Assembly: GCF_026168105.1 (NCBI RefSeq)
Contig: NZ_LBMW01000008.1
Span: 159,183 to 223,182, forward strand
Reading direction: 5' to 3'
Length of the DNA stretch: 64,000 nucleotides
From: Streptomyces hygroscopicus
GTDB taxonomy: Bacteria; Actinomycetota; Actinomycetes; Streptomycetales; Streptomycetaceae
Shown: in pieces, positions 62,511 to 64,000 of the stretch
How the letters are laid out: each line of letters begins with the position of its first letter
Position numbering within the stretch: the first letter of the stretch is position 1
The notes under the pieces: generated by a model
Told to the model about the DNA's origin: nothing
What the model saw: only the letters and a program-made list of their open reading frames with translations
Database searches by the model: none
Program-made: the position numbers and the translations under genes

Positions 62511-63722
62511 ATGACGAAGACCAGCTCCGCGACACGGAGGCCGGCCGGGACGACGGCGAGGGCCCCCGTCCTCGGCACCCGCGCCCTGAACCGCGCCACC
62601 CTCGACCGTCAGCTCCTGCTGCGCCGCTCACCGCTGTCCACGAAGGCCGCCGTCGAGCACCTCTTGGGGCTGCAGGCGCAGAACGTCAAGCCTCCCTACT
62701 ATGCGCTCGCCGCCCGCCTGGACGGCTTCGCCCCGGAGCACCTCTCGCGGCTGATGGCCGACCGCGAGGTCGTCCGCATCGTCACCATGCGCTCCACCAT
62801 CCACACCCACACCGCGGACGACTGCCTCGTCCTGCGCCCGTTGGTGCAGCCTGCCCGCGACCGCGAGCTCACCCTCTTCCGCAAGGGGCTCGCCGGGGTC
62901 GACCTGGACCGGCTCACCGCGTTCGCCCGCGAACTCGTCGAGACCGAACCGCGCACCATGGCGCAGCTGCGCGAGGCGCTGCACGCCCGGTGGCCGGGCG
63001 GGGACCCCCGGGCGCTCGCCCTCGCCGCCCGCTGCCGGCTGCCACTCGTCCAGGTCACCCCGCGCGGCCTGTGGGGCAGAAGCGGGCAGGTCGCGCTGAC
63101 CACCGCCGAGCACTGGCTCGGCCGCCCCGCCGAACCGTCCCCCGGACTCTCGGATTCTCCCCAACTCCCGGCTTCGCTCGAGGGGAGGGACCCCCATGAG
63201 CAGGGAGGTGCCCCCGTCGCTCCGGACGCCACCGTGCTGCGCTACCTCGCCGCGTTCGGGCCCGCCTCCGTCAAGGACATGCAGACCTGGGCGGGTCTGA
63301 CCCGGCTGCGCGACGCCTTCGAACGCCTCCGCCCCCGGCTCGTCACGTTCCGCGATCCGCACGGCGTCGAACTCTTCGACCTCCCCGACGCGCCCCGGCC
63401 CGACCCGGACACACCCGCCCCGCCTCGCTTCCTGCCCGAGTTCGACAACCTGCTGCTCTCCCACGCCGACCGCACCCGCGTGGTGCCCCCGGAACTCAAG
63501 GGGCGCACCTTCACGGGCAACCAGGCCTACCGGGCGCTCCTCGTCGACGGATTCCTGGCAGGCGTGTGGAAGCTGGAGGAGGACGCGCTCGTCATCGAGC
63601 CCTTCGGCGACCTCACCAAGGCGCAGCGCGGGGACGTGACCGCCGAGGGGGAGCGGATGCTGAGGGTGATGCACGGCGGCGCGTCGTACGACATCCGGTT
63701 CGCGACCGTCGTACGGCGGTGA
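62511..63722 (+). CDS. HTH_42 winged-helix protein, AlkZ-like DNA glycosylase family
   Basis: Protein of 403 residues made of tandem winged helices of the HTH_42 superfamily. It has the QxQ motif (LGLQAQN near residue 58) that carries the catalytic glutamines of AlkZ/YcaQ interstrand-crosslink glycosylases, and [32 protein letters not shown] and [14 protein letters not shown] of the family. It may repair bulky or cross-linked alkyl bases. TAGCGT ends seven bases before ATG 62511. Residues about 209-235 come from a short inserted repeat that is also in lacZ and are not part of the family. Confidence 0.85.
   Translation: MTKTSSATRRPAGTTARAPVLGTRALNRATLDRQLLLRRSPLSTKAAVEHLLGLQAQNVKPPYYALAARLDGFAPEHLSRLMADREVVRIVTMRSTIHTHTADDCLVLRPLVQPARDRELTLFRKGLAGVDLDRLTAFARELVETEPRTMAQLREALHARWPGGDPRALALAARCRLPLVQVTPRGLWGRSGQVALTTAEHWLGRPAEPSPGLSDSPQLPASLEGRDPHEQGGAPVAPDATVLRYLAAFGPASVKDMQTWAGLTRLRDAFERLRPRLVTFRDPHGVELFDLPDAPRPDPDTPAPPRFLPEFDNLLLSHADRTRVVPPELKGRTFTGNQAYRALLVDGFLAGVWKLEEDALVIEPFGDLTKAQRGDVTAEGERMLRVMHGGASYDIRFATVVRR
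63137..63215 (+). repeat. In-frame inserted repeat, copy 2 (AlkZ-like gene)
   Basis: Matches 23750-23826 (minus strand) throughout, including the 15 bases GACCCCCATGAGCAG. The two peptides align as [20 protein letters not shown] against [20 protein letters not shown], followed by EQ, so both copies read in the same phase. It falls in a linker between two winged helices here. It is best seen as a short mobile or spreading repeat that tolerates being translated. Confidence 0.75.
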
Positions 63723-63775
63723 TGTCGTCACTCCCGTCGGGTGCGGAGGGAAACGGGCCCCCTAGAGTCGGGCCC

Positions 63776-64000
63776 ATGGAACTGCGGCAGTTGAGCTATT
63801 TCGTGACCGTCGCCGAGGAGCTGCACTTCGGGCGGGCGGCCGAGCGGTTCCACATCGTGCAGTCCGCGGTCAGCCAGCAGATCCAGCGGCTGGAGCGGGA
63901 GTTGGGCGCCGAGCTCTTCGACCGCTCAGCACGGCACGTGCGGCTGACGGCGGCGGGCGAGCGGCTGCTGCCCGAGGCGCGCGCCGTGCTGGCCGCCGCG
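63776..64000 (+). CDS. LysR-family regulator (N-terminal part, cut by window edge)
   Basis: The first 75 residues of a LysR-type regulator are visible: [40 protein letters not shown] (the helix-turn-helix), [20 protein letters not shown]. The gene continues beyond 64000. TAGAGT at 63763-63768 ends seven bases before the ATG, so the start is leaderless-type. Target genes are not in view. Confidence 0.93.
   Translation, partial: MELRQLSYFVTVAEELHFGRAAERFHIVQSAVSQQIQRLERELGAELFDRSARHVRLTAAGERLLPEARAVLAAA

Overview
The window looks like a piece of a Streptomyces chromosome. GC is very high, nearly all codon third positions are G or C, and the families are typical: ANTAR/PP2C and HAMP-array signalling proteins, DUF2637, PucR, a mycothiol-type DinB/MDMPI protein, MutA/MutB/MeaB and an AlkZ-like HTH_42 protein. 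No rRNA, tRNA, CRISPR array, origin or intact insertion sequence is visible. About 45 intact genes are supported, plus several broken ones and a partial LysR gene running off the right edge.

Layout. 0-8 kb: homocysteine methyltransferase (mmuM), then a minus-strand pair of an ANTAR/GAF/PAS/PP2C protein and a very large hybrid histidine kinase with six HAMP-like modules. 8-18.4 kb: a PEP-mutase-family enzyme and a locus for an unassigned pathway: epimerase with a Cys-rich insert, two-component system, GT2 glycosyltransferase, DUF2064 protein, SAM methyltransferase, membrane-anchored molybdopterin oxidoreductase with a small membrane partner, and a polytopic GT-C-like protein. 18.4-25.4 kb: TetR regulator with a decayed hydrolase, an MFS exporter, and a ROK regulator-lacZ operon. 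25.4-30.2 kb: IS5-type transposase debris, a PPOx-fold protein next to an unusual radical SAM protein, a sigma-like/zinc-finger/transmembrane/CBM2 fusion, and a decayed 5' copy of rsgA. 30.2-41 kb: PAS/GAF/PP2C phosphatase, rsgA, SGNH hydrolase, a Pro-rich PP2C-like protein, poxB, a small secreted protein, an RsbW-like ATPase and a DUF2637 membrane protein. 42-46.9 kb: a GntR regulator behind an iron-box-like palindrome, DUF2231 and helical-repeat proteins, and pucR. 47.2-53.9 kb: a purine-catabolism operon (three-subunit xanthine dehydrogenase, purine permease, XdhC-type maturation factor) divergent from pucR. 53.9-64 kb: a decayed methyltransferase, an SRPBCC protein, a polysaccharide deacetylase lipoprotein, the mutA-mutB-meaB operon, an MDMPI protein, an AlkZ-like protein and a partial LysR regulator.

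Themes. (1) Regulatory phosphatase/kinase proteins of the partner-switching type are dense: three PP2C-type proteins, one RsbW-like ATPase and a giant hybrid kinase. (2) At least ten genes have a TAGxxT or TACxxT -10 box ending 6-8 nt before the start codon, the signature of leaderless transcripts. (3) Gene decay is frequent: two enzymes with central deletions, an rsgA fragment, a transposase remnant and a frameshifted short transcription unit. (4) A short element that inserts in frame into coding sequence occurs twice, in lacZ and in the AlkZ-like gene, and both copies encode a peptide containing DPHEQ. The best candidates for an undescribed system are the 9.7-18.4 kb locus and the radical SAM/PPOx pair.
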